Source of the DNA: Stenotrophomonas sp. SAU14A_NAIMI4_5
GTDB lineage: Bacteria; Pseudomonadota; Gammaproteobacteria; Xanthomonadales; Xanthomonadaceae
Reading direction: 5' to 3'
Assembly (NCBI RefSeq): GCF_003086795.1
Contig: NZ_CP026003.1
Span: forward strand, 4,283,531 to 4,347,530
Length of the DNA: 64,000 nt
A model generated the notes under the pieces. It was not told where the DNA came from and searched no databases. It was given only the letters and a program-made list of their open reading frames with translations. Of the stretch, positions 24,113 to 33,082 are shown piece after piece (the first letter of the stretch is position 1; every line of letters starts with the position of its first letter). Position numbers and translations under genes: made by a program.

Positions 24113-24862
24113 ATGAGCACTGATTTCAACGGCAAGATCGCCCTCGTCACCGGCGGCACCACCGGCATCGGCCTGGCCACCGCCCAGCACCTGGCCAGCC
24201 TCGGCGCCAAGGTCTTCATCACCGGCCGCCGCCAGCCGGAACTGGATGCTGCCGTCGCTGCCATCGGCGCGCAGGCCACCGGCATCCGCGCCGATGCCGC
24301 GCAGCCCAGCGACCTCGATGCGGTCTACGCCCAGATCGCCCGCCAGGCCGGCCGCCTGGACATCCTGTTCGCCAACGCCGGTGGCGGCGACATGCTGCCG
24401 CTGGGTGCCATCACCGAAGAGCACTTCGACCGCATCTTCGCCACCAACGTGCGCGGCGTGCTGTTCACCGTGCAGAAGGCGCTGCCGTTGCTGGTCGATG
24501 GCGCTTCGGTAATCCTCACTGGCTCGACGGTCTCGATCCAGGGCACGGCCAACTTCAGCGTGTACAGCGCCAGCAAGGCTGCCGTGCGCAACTTCGCCCG
24601 CTCGTGGGCGCTGGACCTGGAGGAGCGCCGCATCCGGGTGAACGTGGTCAGCCCCGGCCCGATCCGCACCCCCGGCCTGGGCGACCTGGTGCCCGACGAA
24701 GCACGCCAGGGTCTGTTCGATCACCTCGCCGCACAGGTACCGCTGGCCCGCCTCGGCGAACCGCAGGAAGTGGCCAACGCCGTGGCTTTCCTGGCCTCGG
24801 ATGCGTCCAGCTTCGTCAACGGCATCGAGTTCTTCGTCGATGGCGGCATGGCCCAGGTGTAA
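24113..24862 (+). CDS. Short-chain dehydrogenase/reductase
   Basis: A 249-residue classical SDR. The nucleotide-binding motif TGGTTGIG is at residues 14-21, NAG in LFANAGGGD at about 86, the catalytic Ser in ILTGSTVSI at about 138, and YSASK at about 151-155 is intact. NGRR-like GRRQPEL after strand 2 suggests NADP(H). The start has CAGGAGAAC upstream. It is divergently paired with the LysR gene, which probably controls it. The substrate is not predictable. Confidence 0.88.
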   Translation: MSTDFNGKIALVTGGTTGIGLATAQHLASLGAKVFITGRRQPELDAAVAAIGAQATGIRADAAQPSDLDAVYAQIARQAGRLDILFANAGGGDMLPLGAITEEHFDRIFATNVRGVLFTVQKALPLLVDGASVILTGSTVSIQGTANFSVYSASKAAVRNFARSWALDLEERRIRVNVVSPGPIRTPGLGDLVPDEARQGLFDHLAAQVPLARLGEPQEVANAVAFLASDASSFVNGIEFFVDGGMAQV

Positions 24863-24892
24863 TGCCGGCCAGCCACTGCGATCGGGTTTGAA

Positions 24893-25225
24893 TCAGCGCT
24901 GCCGGCCCAGGCCGGCATGCGCTTGCTGATACAGGATGTGCGTCAGCTCGTACTGGTTGCAGGCTCGCTCCGGCAGCGCACCGTCTTCTCCGGGGACACT
25001 CACTTCGAATCCCTCTTCCACATCCTCGTAGTAGAGCCACCCGTCAGCGAGATGGGCGACCACCCAGACCGGTTCGACCCCACCCAGGCGATGCAGCGGC
25101 ACCGTATGGAACAGCACGCGTAGTGTGGCGAAGGCAGCCTGCTGGTCGGGCGTGCAGTCGCCGAGCTGCTTCGCGACCAGCGCTTCCATCTCCGCCCGCG
25201 TAAGCGGCCGCCACGGACCCGTCAT
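24893..25225 (-). CDS. Conserved hypothetical protein
   Basis: A 110-residue acidic, soluble protein from the ATG at 25225 (MTGPWRPLTRAEMEALV). It has no signal peptide and no motif I recognise; the central part VEPVWVVAHLADGWLYYEDVEEGFEV looks like a compact beta-rich fold (quoted here over two motifs: WVVAHLADGWLYY and EDVEEGFEV). It starts 4 bp after the stop of the upstream secreted hypothetical gene, so the two are likely co-transcribed. Good ORF length, codon usage and spacing support a real gene. Confidence 0.65.
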   Translation of the reverse strand: MTGPWRPLTRAEMEALVAKQLGDCTPDQQAAFATLRVLFHTVPLHRLGGVEPVWVVAHLADGWLYYEDVEEGFEVSVPGEDGALPERACNQYELTHILYQQAHAGLGRQR

Positions 25226-25229
25226 GCCG

Positions 25230-25664
25230 TCAGTCCTTGCCCGAAGACGACTGTTGTGCCATCGCCTTCGCACGCATGCGCAGGCGCTCGTTGCTGGCCT
25301 TGAAGGTTTCCACCAGCGCATCGCAGGCCGCCTTGGAGGCACCGCAGCGCACCTGCATAGCCACACTGACGTCGCCATCGTGCGAGACCAGCTCGCGGCG
25401 CACGATCGACGGATGCCAGCCATTAGCGGGCGTGGTGACCGACCAGAACACCTGCTCCTGGAAGTCCTGCAGCACCACCCAGTCGTTCTCCTCGCGCTCG
25501 CGTACGTGCGGCAGCGCGCGCAGGGCCTTCAATGCTTCATCGGGTGTTGCATAGGGAATGGAAGCACCACGTGCCTCCTGCGCACCCGCCTGCTGCATGC
25601 ACGCCAGCAGGCCGGCGGTCACGGCCGCCAGCAGCCACCGGTGAACGGGATATCGTTCCTGCAC
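25230..25664 (-). CDS. Secreted hypothetical protein
   Basis: A 144-residue protein with an N-terminal signal peptide (RWLLAAVTAGLLACMQQAGAQ). The mature part is soluble, with two cysteines (MQVRCGASKAACDALVE) that could form a disulfide. I do not recognise a family. It lies 15 bp after the CbrC-like gene and 4 bp before the next hypothetical gene on the same strand, so all three may form one small unit. Confidence 0.65.
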   Translation of the reverse strand: MQERYPVHRWLLAAVTAGLLACMQQAGAQEARGASIPYATPDEALKALRALPHVREREENDWVVLQDFQEQVFWSVTTPANGWHPSIVRRELVSHDGDVSVAMQVRCGASKAACDALVETFKASNERLRMRAKAMAQQSSSGKD

Positions 25665-25679
25665 GTGATTCCGCTCCTG

Positions 25680-26225
25680 TCAGTCGCAGTCCTGGTAGCC
25701 ACCCACTTCGCCACAGTGCCTGCAACGGAACAGGTAGGCCGTCGGTGATCCGTCCTTGTCCAACGCAGCCAGGAAATGCTGCCACTGCGGCCCGTCGTCC
25801 AGCCCGGTGCTGTCCTGGATCGCCGCCACGGCGGCTTCACCGTGTGCTTCCAGTTCGGCGCGACCGGCGCGGCCGATGAACTGCGCCGCATCCCCGCAGT
25901 GGGTCCACCACTGTTCCTGCTGCCAGCCGTTGAAGCCGGGCGTGCGCTGCGCGATCACGTCGATGATCTCCTCATCGACTTCATCCCACTCGCCGCCACC
26001 ACCGACGCCTTCCTCATCACTGAAGATGACGCCCAGTCGCTCGTGCGCGGAGCCATCGGCGATGCACCACGGGCAGATTTCGTGCCCGTACTCTTCTTCG
26101 GCATAGACCGGCCCGGTGTAGACGTAGCCACGCGACTGCCCGCAGCACACGCACGGCGTGTCGGCAGCCACCACGCTGCCGGTGGCGATCGGATCGGGGT
26201 GGTAGGTGAAGCGCGGCAGATCCAT
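25680..26225 (-). CDS. CbrC-family (UPF0167) protein
   Basis: A 181-residue protein beginning LPRFTYHPDPIATGSV, with zinc-ligand-like pairs CVCC, CPWC and CRHC, and the conserved ENGxP-like core TPGFNGWQQEQWWTHCGD. This is the layout of the CbrC/UPF0167 family. CbrC in E. coli is part of the CreBC regulon and linked to colicin E2 tolerance. The biochemical function is unknown. It is transcribed away from the biotin genes, and the shared upstream region holds the BirA operator. Confidence 0.8.
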   Translation of the reverse strand: MDLPRFTYHPDPIATGSVVAADTPCVCCGQSRGYVYTGPVYAEEEYGHEICPWCIADGSAHERLGVIFSDEEGVGGGGEWDEVDEEIIDVIAQRTPGFNGWQQEQWWTHCGDAAQFIGRAGRAELEAHGEAAVAAIQDSTGLDDGPQWQHFLAALDKDGSPTAYLFRCRHCGEVGGYQDCD

Positions 26226-26278
26226 GGCAGTTCCTTTGCTGGGCGGCCCAGTGTAGCGGTGCGGTCAGGGCCGATAAC

Positions 26279-26312
26279 CTGTAAACCTAAATAGAAAAAT
26301 TGAAGTTGACAG
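26279..26312 (+). promoter_or_regulatory. BirA (biotin repressor) operator upstream of bioB
   Basis: Left half CTGTAAACC (26279-26287), a 16-bp AT-rich spacer, right half AGTTGACAG (26304-26312), which is the inverse of the left half with two mismatches. The spacing and halves follow the E. coli bio operator (TTGTAAACC, 16 bp, GGTTTACAA). The right half also forms a perfect -35 TTGACA (26306-26311), with CACACT as a weak -10 17 bp later (26329-26334), so bound BirA would block polymerase. Confidence 0.75.
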
Positions 26313-26369
26313 CCTCTGTCAACCCACCCACACTGCCGCCCTCGCTCCACGCCCTTCCAAGGTCCCGCC

Positions 26370-27413
26370 ATGGCTCCCGCCATCCGCCACGACTGGCAGC
26401 ACGATGAACTGCAGGCGCTGTTCGACCTGCCCCTGCCCGAACTGCTGTTCCGCGCCGCCAGCGTGCTTCGCGCGCACTTCGATCCGGCCCAGGTGCAGGT
26501 GTCCACGCTGCTGTCGGTGAAGACCGGTGGCTGCCCGGAAGACTGCGCGTATTGCCCGCAGGCGCAGCGCTACAGCACCGGCGTGAGCGCGCAGAAACTG
26601 ATGGATACCGATGCCGTGCTGGCCAAGGCACGCCAGGCCAGGGCCGCCGGTGCGTCGCGCTTCTGCATGGGCGCAGCGTGGCGCTCGCCGAAGGACCGCG
26701 ACATTCCGAAGGTGGCTGCGATGATCGCCGGCGTGAAGGCGCTCGGCCTGGAAACCTGCGCCACCCTCGGCATGCTCAGTGGTGACCAGGCGCGCGCGTT
26801 GAAGGATGCCGGCCTGGACTACTACAACCACAATCTCGATACCGCGCCGGACTGCTACGATTCGATCATCCACACGCGCCAGTACCAGGACCGCCTGGAC
26901 ACGCTGGGCCACGTGCGCGATGCTGGACTGAAGACCTGCTGCGGTGGCATCGTCGGCATGGGTGAGACGCGTGCGCAGCGCATCGGCCTGCTGCTGGCGC
27001 TGGCCACGCTGCCGGCCCATCCCGATTCGGTGCCGATCAACAAGCTGGTGCAGGTGGCCGGTACGCCGCTGCATGGCAGCGCGGAACTGGACCCGTTCGA
27101 GTTCGTGCGGATGATCGCGGTGGCACGCATCGCGATGCCGCATTCGATGGTGCGGCTGTCGGCCGGTCGCGAAGCCATGAGCGATGAGTTGCAGGCGCTG
27201 TGCTTCCTGGCCGGTGCCAACTCGATTTTCTACGGCGAGAAGCTGCTGACCACCGGCAACCCGGAAAGCGAGCGCGACCTGGCCCTGTTCGCGCGCCTGG
27301 GCCTGCAGCCGATGCCCGTGCAGGTGGACGCCGATGGCCACGACCACGGCGGTACCGTGAACGCCGATATCAGCGCCGATGGCCCCGACTGTGGCTGCGC
27401 CCACGCCGCGTGA
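26370..27413 (+). CDS. bioB: Biotin synthase
   Basis: A 347-residue radical-SAM enzyme that inserts sulfur into dethiobiotin. The 4Fe-4S-binding cluster CPEDCAYC is at about residues 55-62, followed by [16 protein letters not shown], the GIVGMGET motif and VNTLVP-like [14 protein letters not shown]. The conserved Arg in MVRLSAGRE and the 2Fe-2S cysteine ligands (CATLG, CCGG) are present. The start is the ATG at 26370. It is the first gene behind the BirA operator. bioA and bioD are not in the window. Confidence 0.97.
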   Translation: MAPAIRHDWQHDELQALFDLPLPELLFRAASVLRAHFDPAQVQVSTLLSVKTGGCPEDCAYCPQAQRYSTGVSAQKLMDTDAVLAKARQARAAGASRFCMGAAWRSPKDRDIPKVAAMIAGVKALGLETCATLGMLSGDQARALKDAGLDYYNHNLDTAPDCYDSIIHTRQYQDRLDTLGHVRDAGLKTCCGGIVGMGETRAQRIGLLLALATLPAHPDSVPINKLVQVAGTPLHGSAELDPFEFVRMIAVARIAMPHSMVRLSAGREAMSDELQALCFLAGANSIFYGEKLLTTGNPESERDLALFARLGLQPMPVQVDADGHDHGGTVNADISADGPDCGCAHAA

Positions 27414-27492
27414 CATGCCGCGTGATCGGGGCGTCGAGCAGGCGTGGCGGCAACGCGCTACCCTAGCCGCCCCGTCGTCGCCTGAAGCCAGC

Positions 27493-28716
27493 ATGGCCCG
27501 CCCCGACCTGACCGCCCGCCTCCAAGCCCAGCGCGCGTTGCGCGATGCACAAGGCCGTCGCCGCCCGCGGCGCACGGTCACCCGTCGTGATGGCGTGCGC
27601 CTGGAAATTGACGGGCGCTGGTTGACCGGGTTCTGCAGCAATGACTACCTGGGCCTGGCCCAGCAGTTCAGCGTGGTCAACGCGCTGCAGGATGCGGCCG
27701 CACGCGATGGCACAGGCGCCGGTGCCTCGCACCTGGTCTGCGGCCACCACGCGCTGCACGACGCGCTGGAACGCGAAGTGGCCGACTGGCTCGGCTATCC
27801 GCGCGCCCTGCTGTTCGGCAGTGGCTTCGCCGCCAACCTGGCGGTGCAGCAGGCGCTGCTGAGCGAAGAGAACGACGTCTGCGTGCAGGACAAGCTCAAC
27901 CACGCCAGCCTGCTCGATGCCACGCGGCTGGCCGGTGCGCGCCTGCGCCGCTACCCGCACCTGGATCCGGAAGGCGCCATGCGCCAGCTCAAGCACGCGC
28001 CCGAAGGTGCGGCGATGCTGGCCACCGATGGTGTCTTCAGCATGGACGGCGATGTTGCACCGCTGCGTGCGCTGTCGCTGGTCGCGCGCCTGCAGCAGGC
28101 CCTGTTCTACGTGGACGACGCGCATGGCGTAGGCGTGCTCGGCGATGGCCGTGGTGCCGTCGCCACCGCCGGCCTGGGCGTGGACGACGTGCCGCTGCAG
28201 CTGGTCACCCTGGGCAAGGCGCTGGGCAGTGCCGGCGCGCTGGTGCTGGGCCGCGAAGATCTGGTCGAGCACCTTTCCGAAACCGCACGCCCCTACATCT
28301 ACACCACCGCCCTGCCGCCGGCCCTGGCCGCCTCGGCCCTGGAAGCGGTGCGCCTGGCCCGCCGCGACCATTGGCGCCGGGCCAAGCTGGCCGACCTGAT
28401 CGCCCTGTTCCGCGGTGAAGCGCGCCGCCATGGCCTGGACCTGATGGCCTCGGAAACCCCGATCCAGCCGCTGCTGTGTGGCGATGACCACACCGCCGTG
28501 GCGATGTCGCAGGCGCTGGAGCAGGCCGGCTGGCTGGTCGGCGCGATCCGTCCGCCGACGGTGCCCGAAGGCAAGGCGCGGCTGCGCGTCACCCTGTCGG
28601 CACTGCATACGCCGGAACAGGTGCGCGAGCTGGTCGAAGCCATCGCCCAGGCGCGCGGCCGCGTCGCTGCCGGGCCGAGCGAAGCGCTGCCGCCTGCCTT
28701 GCCCGCGCTGGCCTGA
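27493..28716 (+). CDS. bioF: 8-amino-7-oxononanoate synthase
   Basis: A 407-residue PLP enzyme of the alpha-oxoamine synthase family that condenses pimeloyl-ACP with alanine. It has [10 protein letters not shown] at the start of the core, [32 protein letters not shown] with the cofactor-binding Asp and His, and [12 protein letters not shown] with the PLP Lys. The ATG at 27493 gives the normal length; longer in-frame starts would overlap the bioB end region. Gap to bioB 79 bp, to bioH 19 bp. Confidence 0.96.
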   Translation: MARPDLTARLQAQRALRDAQGRRRPRRTVTRRDGVRLEIDGRWLTGFCSNDYLGLAQQFSVVNALQDAAARDGTGAGASHLVCGHHALHDALEREVADWLGYPRALLFGSGFAANLAVQQALLSEENDVCVQDKLNHASLLDATRLAGARLRRYPHLDPEGAMRQLKHAPEGAAMLATDGVFSMDGDVAPLRALSLVARLQQALFYVDDAHGVGVLGDGRGAVATAGLGVDDVPLQLVTLGKALGSAGALVLGREDLVEHLSETARPYIYTTALPPALAASALEAVRLARRDHWRRAKLADLIALFRGEARRHGLDLMASETPIQPLLCGDDHTAVAMSQALEQAGWLVGAIRPPTVPEGKARLRVTLSALHTPEQVRELVEAIAQARGRVAAGPSEALPPALPALA

Positions 28717-28735
28717 CCCGCACGCGTCGTACCCC

Positions 28736-29515
28736 ATGCATATCGACGTCACCGGCCACGGGCCGGACCTGGTTCTGATCCACGGCTGGGCCCTGCAGGG
28801 CGGCGTGTTCGCGCCGCTGGTGCAGCGCCTGGCCGACCGTTTCACCCTGCACCTGGTCGACCTGCCTGGCCATGGCCACAGCCGCGACGACGCCACGCCG
28901 CTGCGCCTGCCGCACGTGGTCAACGCCATTGCCGCGGCCACGCCGCCGGCGGTGTGGTGCGGCTGGTCGCTGGGCGGGCTGTTCGCCCTGCATGCGGCGG
29001 CCACCCTGCCGAAGGTGCGCGGGCTGGCGATGATCGCCGCCACGCCGCGTTTCGTGCGCGGCGAGGATTGGCCGCACGCGGTGGAACCAGTGGTGTTCGA
29101 GCAGTTCGGGCGTGACCTGGCCACGGACTTCGGCGGCACCCTGGAGCGCTTCCTGGCGTTGGACGTGATGGGTTCGGCACATGCCCGCGAGGAGCTGCGC
29201 ACCCTGCGCCAGCGCCTGGTCGAGCGCGGTGCCCCCAGCGAGCGCGCCCTGCTGGAAGGCCTGCGCCTGCTGGAAGGTACCGACCTGCGTGGCGCCCTGC
29301 CCACGCTGGGCAGGCCCAGCCTGTGGATCGCCGGCCAGCGCGACCGTCTGGTATCGCCGGCCGCGATGCAGGCCGCCGCCGCGCTGGCCCCGGGCGCGCA
29401 GGCGCTGACCGTCGCCCACGGCGGCCATGCGCCCTTCCTCGGCCACGCCGACGAGGTGGCCGCTGCCCTGCAACACTTTGTTGCCGGCCTGTCACCGGCC
29501 GATGGCGGACAATGA
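28736..29515 (+). CDS. bioH: Pimeloyl-ACP methyl ester carboxylesterase
   Basis: A 259-residue alpha/beta hydrolase. It has LIHGWALQGGVF (oxyanion region), the nucleophile elbow CGWSLGGLFAL with Ser at about residue 77, the acid Asp in AGQRDRLVSP, and the His in HGGHAPFLGH at about 235. BioH cuts the methyl ester made by BioC so that the pimeloyl chain can leave fatty-acid elongation. Located 19 bp after bioF, as expected in xanthomonad biotin operons. Confidence 0.92.
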   Translation: MHIDVTGHGPDLVLIHGWALQGGVFAPLVQRLADRFTLHLVDLPGHGHSRDDATPLRLPHVVNAIAAATPPAVWCGWSLGGLFALHAAATLPKVRGLAMIAATPRFVRGEDWPHAVEPVVFEQFGRDLATDFGGTLERFLALDVMGSAHAREELRTLRQRLVERGAPSERALLEGLRLLEGTDLRGALPTLGRPSLWIAGQRDRLVSPAAMQAAAALAPGAQALTVAHGGHAPFLGHADEVAAALQHFVAGLSPADGGQ

Positions 29516-29544
29516 GCACTTTCCGCATTCGGCAGGGTTGACGC

Positions 29545-30324
29545 ATGGATCTCGGTATTTCCGGCCGCTGGGCACTGGTCTGCGGCGCAAGCAAGGGCCT
29601 CGGCCTGGGCTGCGCGCGCGCCCTCGTGGCCGAAGGCGTGAACGTGGTGATCGTGGCCCGTGGCGAAACTGCCCTGCAGGCTGCCGCTGAAGAACTGCGC
29701 GCCCTGCCCGGTGCCGCCGAGGTGCGCACCGTCGCCGCCGACGTCACCACCGAGGCCGGGCGCACGCAGGCGCTGGCCGCCTGCCCGCAGGTCGACATCC
29801 TGGTGACCAACGCCGGTGGCCCGCCGCCGGGCGACTTCCGCACGTTCGAGCGCGACGACTGGATCGCCGCGCTGGATGCCAACATGCTGGCCCCGATCGC
29901 GCTGATCCGCGCCACGGTGGACGCGATGATCGCGCGCGGCTTCGGCCGCATCGTCAACATCACCTCGTCCTCGGTGAAGGCACCGATCGACACGCTGGCA
30001 CTGTCCAACGGCGCGCGCAGCGGTCTCACCGGCTTCGTCGCCGGGCTGGCACGGCGCACGGTCGGCCACAACGTCACGATCAACAACCTGCTGCCCGGCC
30101 AGTTCGACACCGACCGCCTGCGCGCCAACTTCGCCCACGCTGCGGGCCAGGACGGCGACGTGCAGGCGGTGGCCGACCGCCGCCGCCAGCAGATCCCCGC
30201 CGGCCGCTTCGGCACGCCGGACGAATTCGGCGCCGCCTGCGCCTTCCTGTGCAGTGCACAGGCCGGTTACCTCACCGGGCAGAACCTGCTGATCGACGGC
30301 GGCGCCTACCCCGGTACGTTCTAA
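29545..30324 (+). CDS. SDR-family protein with altered active site, in the biotin operon
   Basis: A 259-residue protein with a clear SDR fold: GASKGLGLGCARALV at residues 14-28, NAGGPPPGD at about 90, and a C-terminal GQNLLIDGGAYPGTF. The catalytic YxxxK is replaced: at the matching place it reads LSNGARSGLTG (Ser and Arg in place of Tyr and Lys), while the preceding SSS is kept. A set of 3-oxoacyl-ACP-reductase-like SDRs shares this LSN-x-x-R variant. It lies between bioH and bioC (29 and 12 bp gaps), so a link to pimeloyl chain formation is possible but not established. Confidence 0.8.
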   Translation: MDLGISGRWALVCGASKGLGLGCARALVAEGVNVVIVARGETALQAAAEELRALPGAAEVRTVAADVTTEAGRTQALAACPQVDILVTNAGGPPPGDFRTFERDDWIAALDANMLAPIALIRATVDAMIARGFGRIVNITSSSVKAPIDTLALSNGARSGLTGFVAGLARRTVGHNVTINNLLPGQFDTDRLRANFAHAAGQDGDVQAVADRRRQQIPAGRFGTPDEFGAACAFLCSAQAGYLTGQNLLIDGGAYPGTF

Positions 30325-30336
30325 GAGACTTCCGCA

Positions 30337-31221
30337 ATGCCGTCCCACTTCGATGCCCGCCACGTCCGCCGCGCGTTCGCCCGCGCCGCCAACAGCTATG
30401 ACGCCGCCGCTGCCCTGCAGCGCGAGGTGCAGTCGCGGCTGATCGAATCGCTGGACTACCTGGAAGCGCGCAAGCCCGAGGTGGTGCTGGACATCGGTGC
30501 GGGCACCGGCCACGCCAGCGCGCTGATGAAGAAGCGCTGGCCGAAGGCGCAGGTGATCGCGATGGACGTGGCCCTGCCGATGCTGGACCAGGCCAAGCGC
30601 CAGGCCGGCTGGTGGAAGCCGTTCCAGCGCCTGTGCGGTGATGCCGCCGCGCTGCCGCTGCCTGACAACAGCGTCGATGTGATCTTCAGCAACCTGTGCC
30701 TGCAGTGGCTGGACGACCTGCCAGCGGTGTTCGCCGGTTTCCGTCGCGTGCTCAAGCCCGGTGGCCTGCTGCTGTGCTCCACCTTCGGCCCTGAAACGCT
30801 TGTCGAGCTCAACGAAGCGTTCGCCGCCGCCGATGACCGCCCGCATGTCAGCCGCTTCGCGCAGATCGCCCAGTTCGGCGATGCGTTGATGATGGCCGGC
30901 TTCCGCGATCCGGTGCTGGACCGCGACCTGTTCACCCTGACCTACGACGACCTGCCCGCGCTGATGCGCGAGCTGCGCGCGATGGGTGCGACCAATGCAC
31001 GGGTAGACCGCCGTCACACGCTGACCGGCCGCGGTCGTTTTGCCGCCGCTGCTGCAGCGTACGAACCGATGCGCCGTGCCGACGGCAAGCTGCCCAGCAG
31101 CTGGGAAGTGATCTACGCCCACGCCTGGGCGCCGGACCCGGGCGCCCCAATCCGCGAAGGCGGGCATGACATCGCCTCGGTGCCGGTGTCGGCCATCCCG
31201 ATCCGCCGCAAGCAGCCCTGA
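30337..31221 (+). CDS. bioC: Malonyl-ACP O-methyltransferase
   Basis: A 294-residue SAM-dependent methyltransferase. It begins with HVRRAFARAANSYDAAAALQ, the BioC N-terminal signature. The SAM-binding motif I VVLDIGAGTGHAS is at about residues 48-60, SNLCLQWLDDL at about 111-121, and LLLCSTFGPETL typical of BioC. It masks the malonyl carboxylate as a methyl ester so that it can be elongated by fatty-acid synthase; BioH later removes the methyl group. Last gene of the biotin unit. Confidence 0.93.
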   Translation: MPSHFDARHVRRAFARAANSYDAAAALQREVQSRLIESLDYLEARKPEVVLDIGAGTGHASALMKKRWPKAQVIAMDVALPMLDQAKRQAGWWKPFQRLCGDAAALPLPDNSVDVIFSNLCLQWLDDLPAVFAGFRRVLKPGGLLLCSTFGPETLVELNEAFAAADDRPHVSRFAQIAQFGDALMMAGFRDPVLDRDLFTLTYDDLPALMRELRAMGATNARVDRRHTLTGRGRFAAAAAAYEPMRRADGKLPSSWEVIYAHAWAPDPGAPIREGGHDIASVPVSAIPIRRKQP

Positions 31222-31229
31222 TCGAAAGC

Positions 31230-31314
31230 CGCCGGGCATGGCCCGGCGCTACCAGACGCGCGATAGGGGCCGCGCCGGACGCACGATATGGGTAGCGCCG
31301 GGCCATGCCCGGCG
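31230..31314. repeat. Pair of SMAG elements in opposite orientation
   Basis: A reverse-oriented copy (31230-31252) directly after bioC and a forward copy starting GTAGCGCCGGGCC (31292-31314), with 39 bp between. They separate the convergent bioC and ydcF-like genes. Confidence 0.88.
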
Positions 31315-31332
31315 AGCGCAGCGGCTTGGCGA

Positions 31333-31965
31333 TCAGGTATTCGCCGGCGAACTCAGCGGCGGACGCACCAGGTCGCGGTGGAAGAAATAGATTTCCTGCA
31401 CCAGGAAACGCCAGCTGGTGTGGAAGCTGCGGAAGCGCGTGCTTGGCGTGGACGAGGCCAGCGCCTCGATGCCCAGCGCCTGGCTCAGGCGCAGCGCGCG
31501 CGCCATGTGCAGCGGGTCGCTGACGATGATGACCGTGTGCAGCTTGCGCTGCTCCATCAGTCGCTTGGCTTCCACCAGGTTCTGTACGGTGTTGCGTGAG
31601 GCGGTCTCGATCAGGATCGCGTCATCCGGCACGCCGTGCTTCAGCGCATAGCGCCGTGCCACCTGCGATTCGGAAAAACGCGCGCCCGCACCACCGTAGC
31701 CACCGGTGAAGATCAGCAGCGGCGCGTAGCCGGCCTGGTACAGATCCAGGCCATGGCGGATGCGTTCTTCGAACACCGGCGACGGCTTGGCATCGTAGGC
31801 CGCCGCGCCCAGCACGATGATCGCGTCGGCCTTGGCGGCCTGGTCGCGCTCACCCACCCAGACGATCCAGGCGGTCACGCCCAGCAGCCACACCAGCACC
31901 AGCACGAACAGGCGCCACAGCCAACCCAGCAGGCCGGTGCGGGGTCGATGACGGCCGCGGCTCAC
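31333..31965 (-). CDS. YdcF/DUF218-family membrane protein
   Basis: A 210-residue protein from the GTG at 31965, preceded by GGGAGGTG. One N-terminal membrane helix (LWRLFVLVLVWLLGVTAW) is followed by the DUF218 core: ADAIIVLGAAAYD, IRHGLDLYQAGYAPLLIFTGG, ESQVARRYALKHGVPDDAI, ETASRNTVQNLVEAK and IIVSDPLHMARAL. Members (YdcF, SanA, ElyC) act in envelope biogenesis or vancomycin resistance, with an undefined reaction. The start overlaps the stop of the dehydratase gene (GTGA). Confidence 0.85.
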   Translation of the reverse strand: MSRGRHRPRTGLLGWLWRLFVLVLVWLLGVTAWIVWVGERDQAAKADAIIVLGAAAYDAKPSPVFEERIRHGLDLYQAGYAPLLIFTGGYGGAGARFSESQVARRYALKHGVPDDAILIETASRNTVQNLVEAKRLMEQRKLHTVIIVSDPLHMARALRLSQALGIEALASSTPSTRFRSFHTSWRFLVQEIYFFHRDLVRPPLSSPANT

Positions 31966-32924
31966 GCCACCTCCCAGCGCAGCGCTGGCAGATCGACGTT
32001 GCCGCCGGACAGCACCAGGCCCACGCGCTGGCCGGCAAACCGCGCCGGCTGGGCCAGCACCGCCGCCAGCACGATGGCCGAGGACGGTTCCACCACCTGC
32101 TTCAGCACCTCCCACAGCAGGCGCATCGCCGCACGGGTGGCGTCATCGTCCACCACGATCACCTCGGCGCCCGCCGCCTGCAGCAGCTGGAAATTCGGCG
32201 CGCCGACCAGCGTGCGCAGGCCATCGCAGAAGGTGTCCGGGGTGAAGGCGGTCACGCGCTCGCCGGCAGCCAGCGAGCGCGCGGTGTCGTCGGCACCGGC
32301 CGGTTCGGCCAGCACCAGGCGGGTCTGCGGGCTGGCGTGCTGCAGGGCCAGCGCAGTGCCGCTGGCCAGGCCACCACCGCCCACCGGCACCACCAGTACA
32401 TCGAACGGGCCATCGCTGTGCAGCAGTTCCAGCGCCGCCGTGCCCTGCCCGGCCATCACCGCCGGGTCGGCATAGGGATGCACCAGGGTCGCGCCGGTAT
32501 CGGCCTGCACCTGCGCGCAGGTGGCCTCGCGGTCGGCGATGGTGGGCGGGCAACGCCAGAGGGTGGCGCCATGGCGTGCGATGTTGGCCAGCTTGGCGGC
32601 CACCGCCCCTTCGGGCACCACCACATGACAGGGTATGCCGCGGGTGCGGGCGGCCAGGGCCAGCGCCGCACCGTGGTTGCCCGAGGAATGGGTGACCACA
32701 CCGGCCGCGGCGTGCCCGGCGTCCAGCGACCACACCGCATTGCAGGCACCACGGAACTTGAACGCCCCGCCGCGCTGCAGATGCTCGGCCTTGAAGGCCA
32801 GCTGCGCCCCGGCCAGCGCATCCAGCGCGTGCGAGCGCAGGACCGGCGTGACATGGGCATGCGGCGCGATCCGCGCGGCGGCGGCCAGGACATCTTCGGC
32901 GCGGGGCAACAGTGAATCGCTCAT
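31962..32924 (-). CDS. PLP-dependent serine/threonine dehydratase (or serine racemase-like)
   Basis: A 320-residue fold-type II PLP enzyme. The PLP Lys is in AFKFRGACNA at about residue 55, the substrate loop SSGNHGAALALAA at about 78-90, the phosphate-binding glycine loop VPVGGGGLASG at about 176-186, and SGGN at about 310. It lacks the C-terminal regulatory ACT domain of biosynthetic IlvA, so it is a short catabolic-type dehydratase or a racemase. It is translationally coupled to the ydcF-like gene. The substrate (L-Ser, L-Thr or a hydroxy-aspartate) is not settled by sequence. Confidence 0.85.
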   Translation of the reverse strand: MSDSLLPRAEDVLAAAARIAPHAHVTPVLRSHALDALAGAQLAFKAEHLQRGGAFKFRGACNAVWSLDAGHAAAGVVTHSSGNHGAALALAARTRGIPCHVVVPEGAVAAKLANIARHGATLWRCPPTIADREATCAQVQADTGATLVHPYADPAVMAGQGTAALELLHSDGPFDVLVVPVGGGGLASGTALALQHASPQTRLVLAEPAGADDTARSLAAGERVTAFTPDTFCDGLRTLVGAPNFQLLQAAGAEVIVVDDDATRAAMRLLWEVLKQVVEPSSAIVLAAVLAQPARFAGQRVGLVLSGGNVDLPALRWEVA

Positions 32925-33082
32925 GACGCAAGATTAACGTATGCCCCGACGCTGGTGGCCACGCACCCGGCCATGCCAGCATGCAGGCCTTCATCGCCAT
33001 TCATCCTGGGCCGGCACAATTAAGGGGCGATTCAATGCCCACGCCTGAAGCTGGCCCTACACCCGTCCTTGGGGGGACCCAC

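Noticed and set aside
27463..31239. 1258-codon open frame on the minus strand across the biotin operon
   Set aside because: It runs antisense through five recognisable genes and has no protein-like features. Such shadows are common at this GC content.
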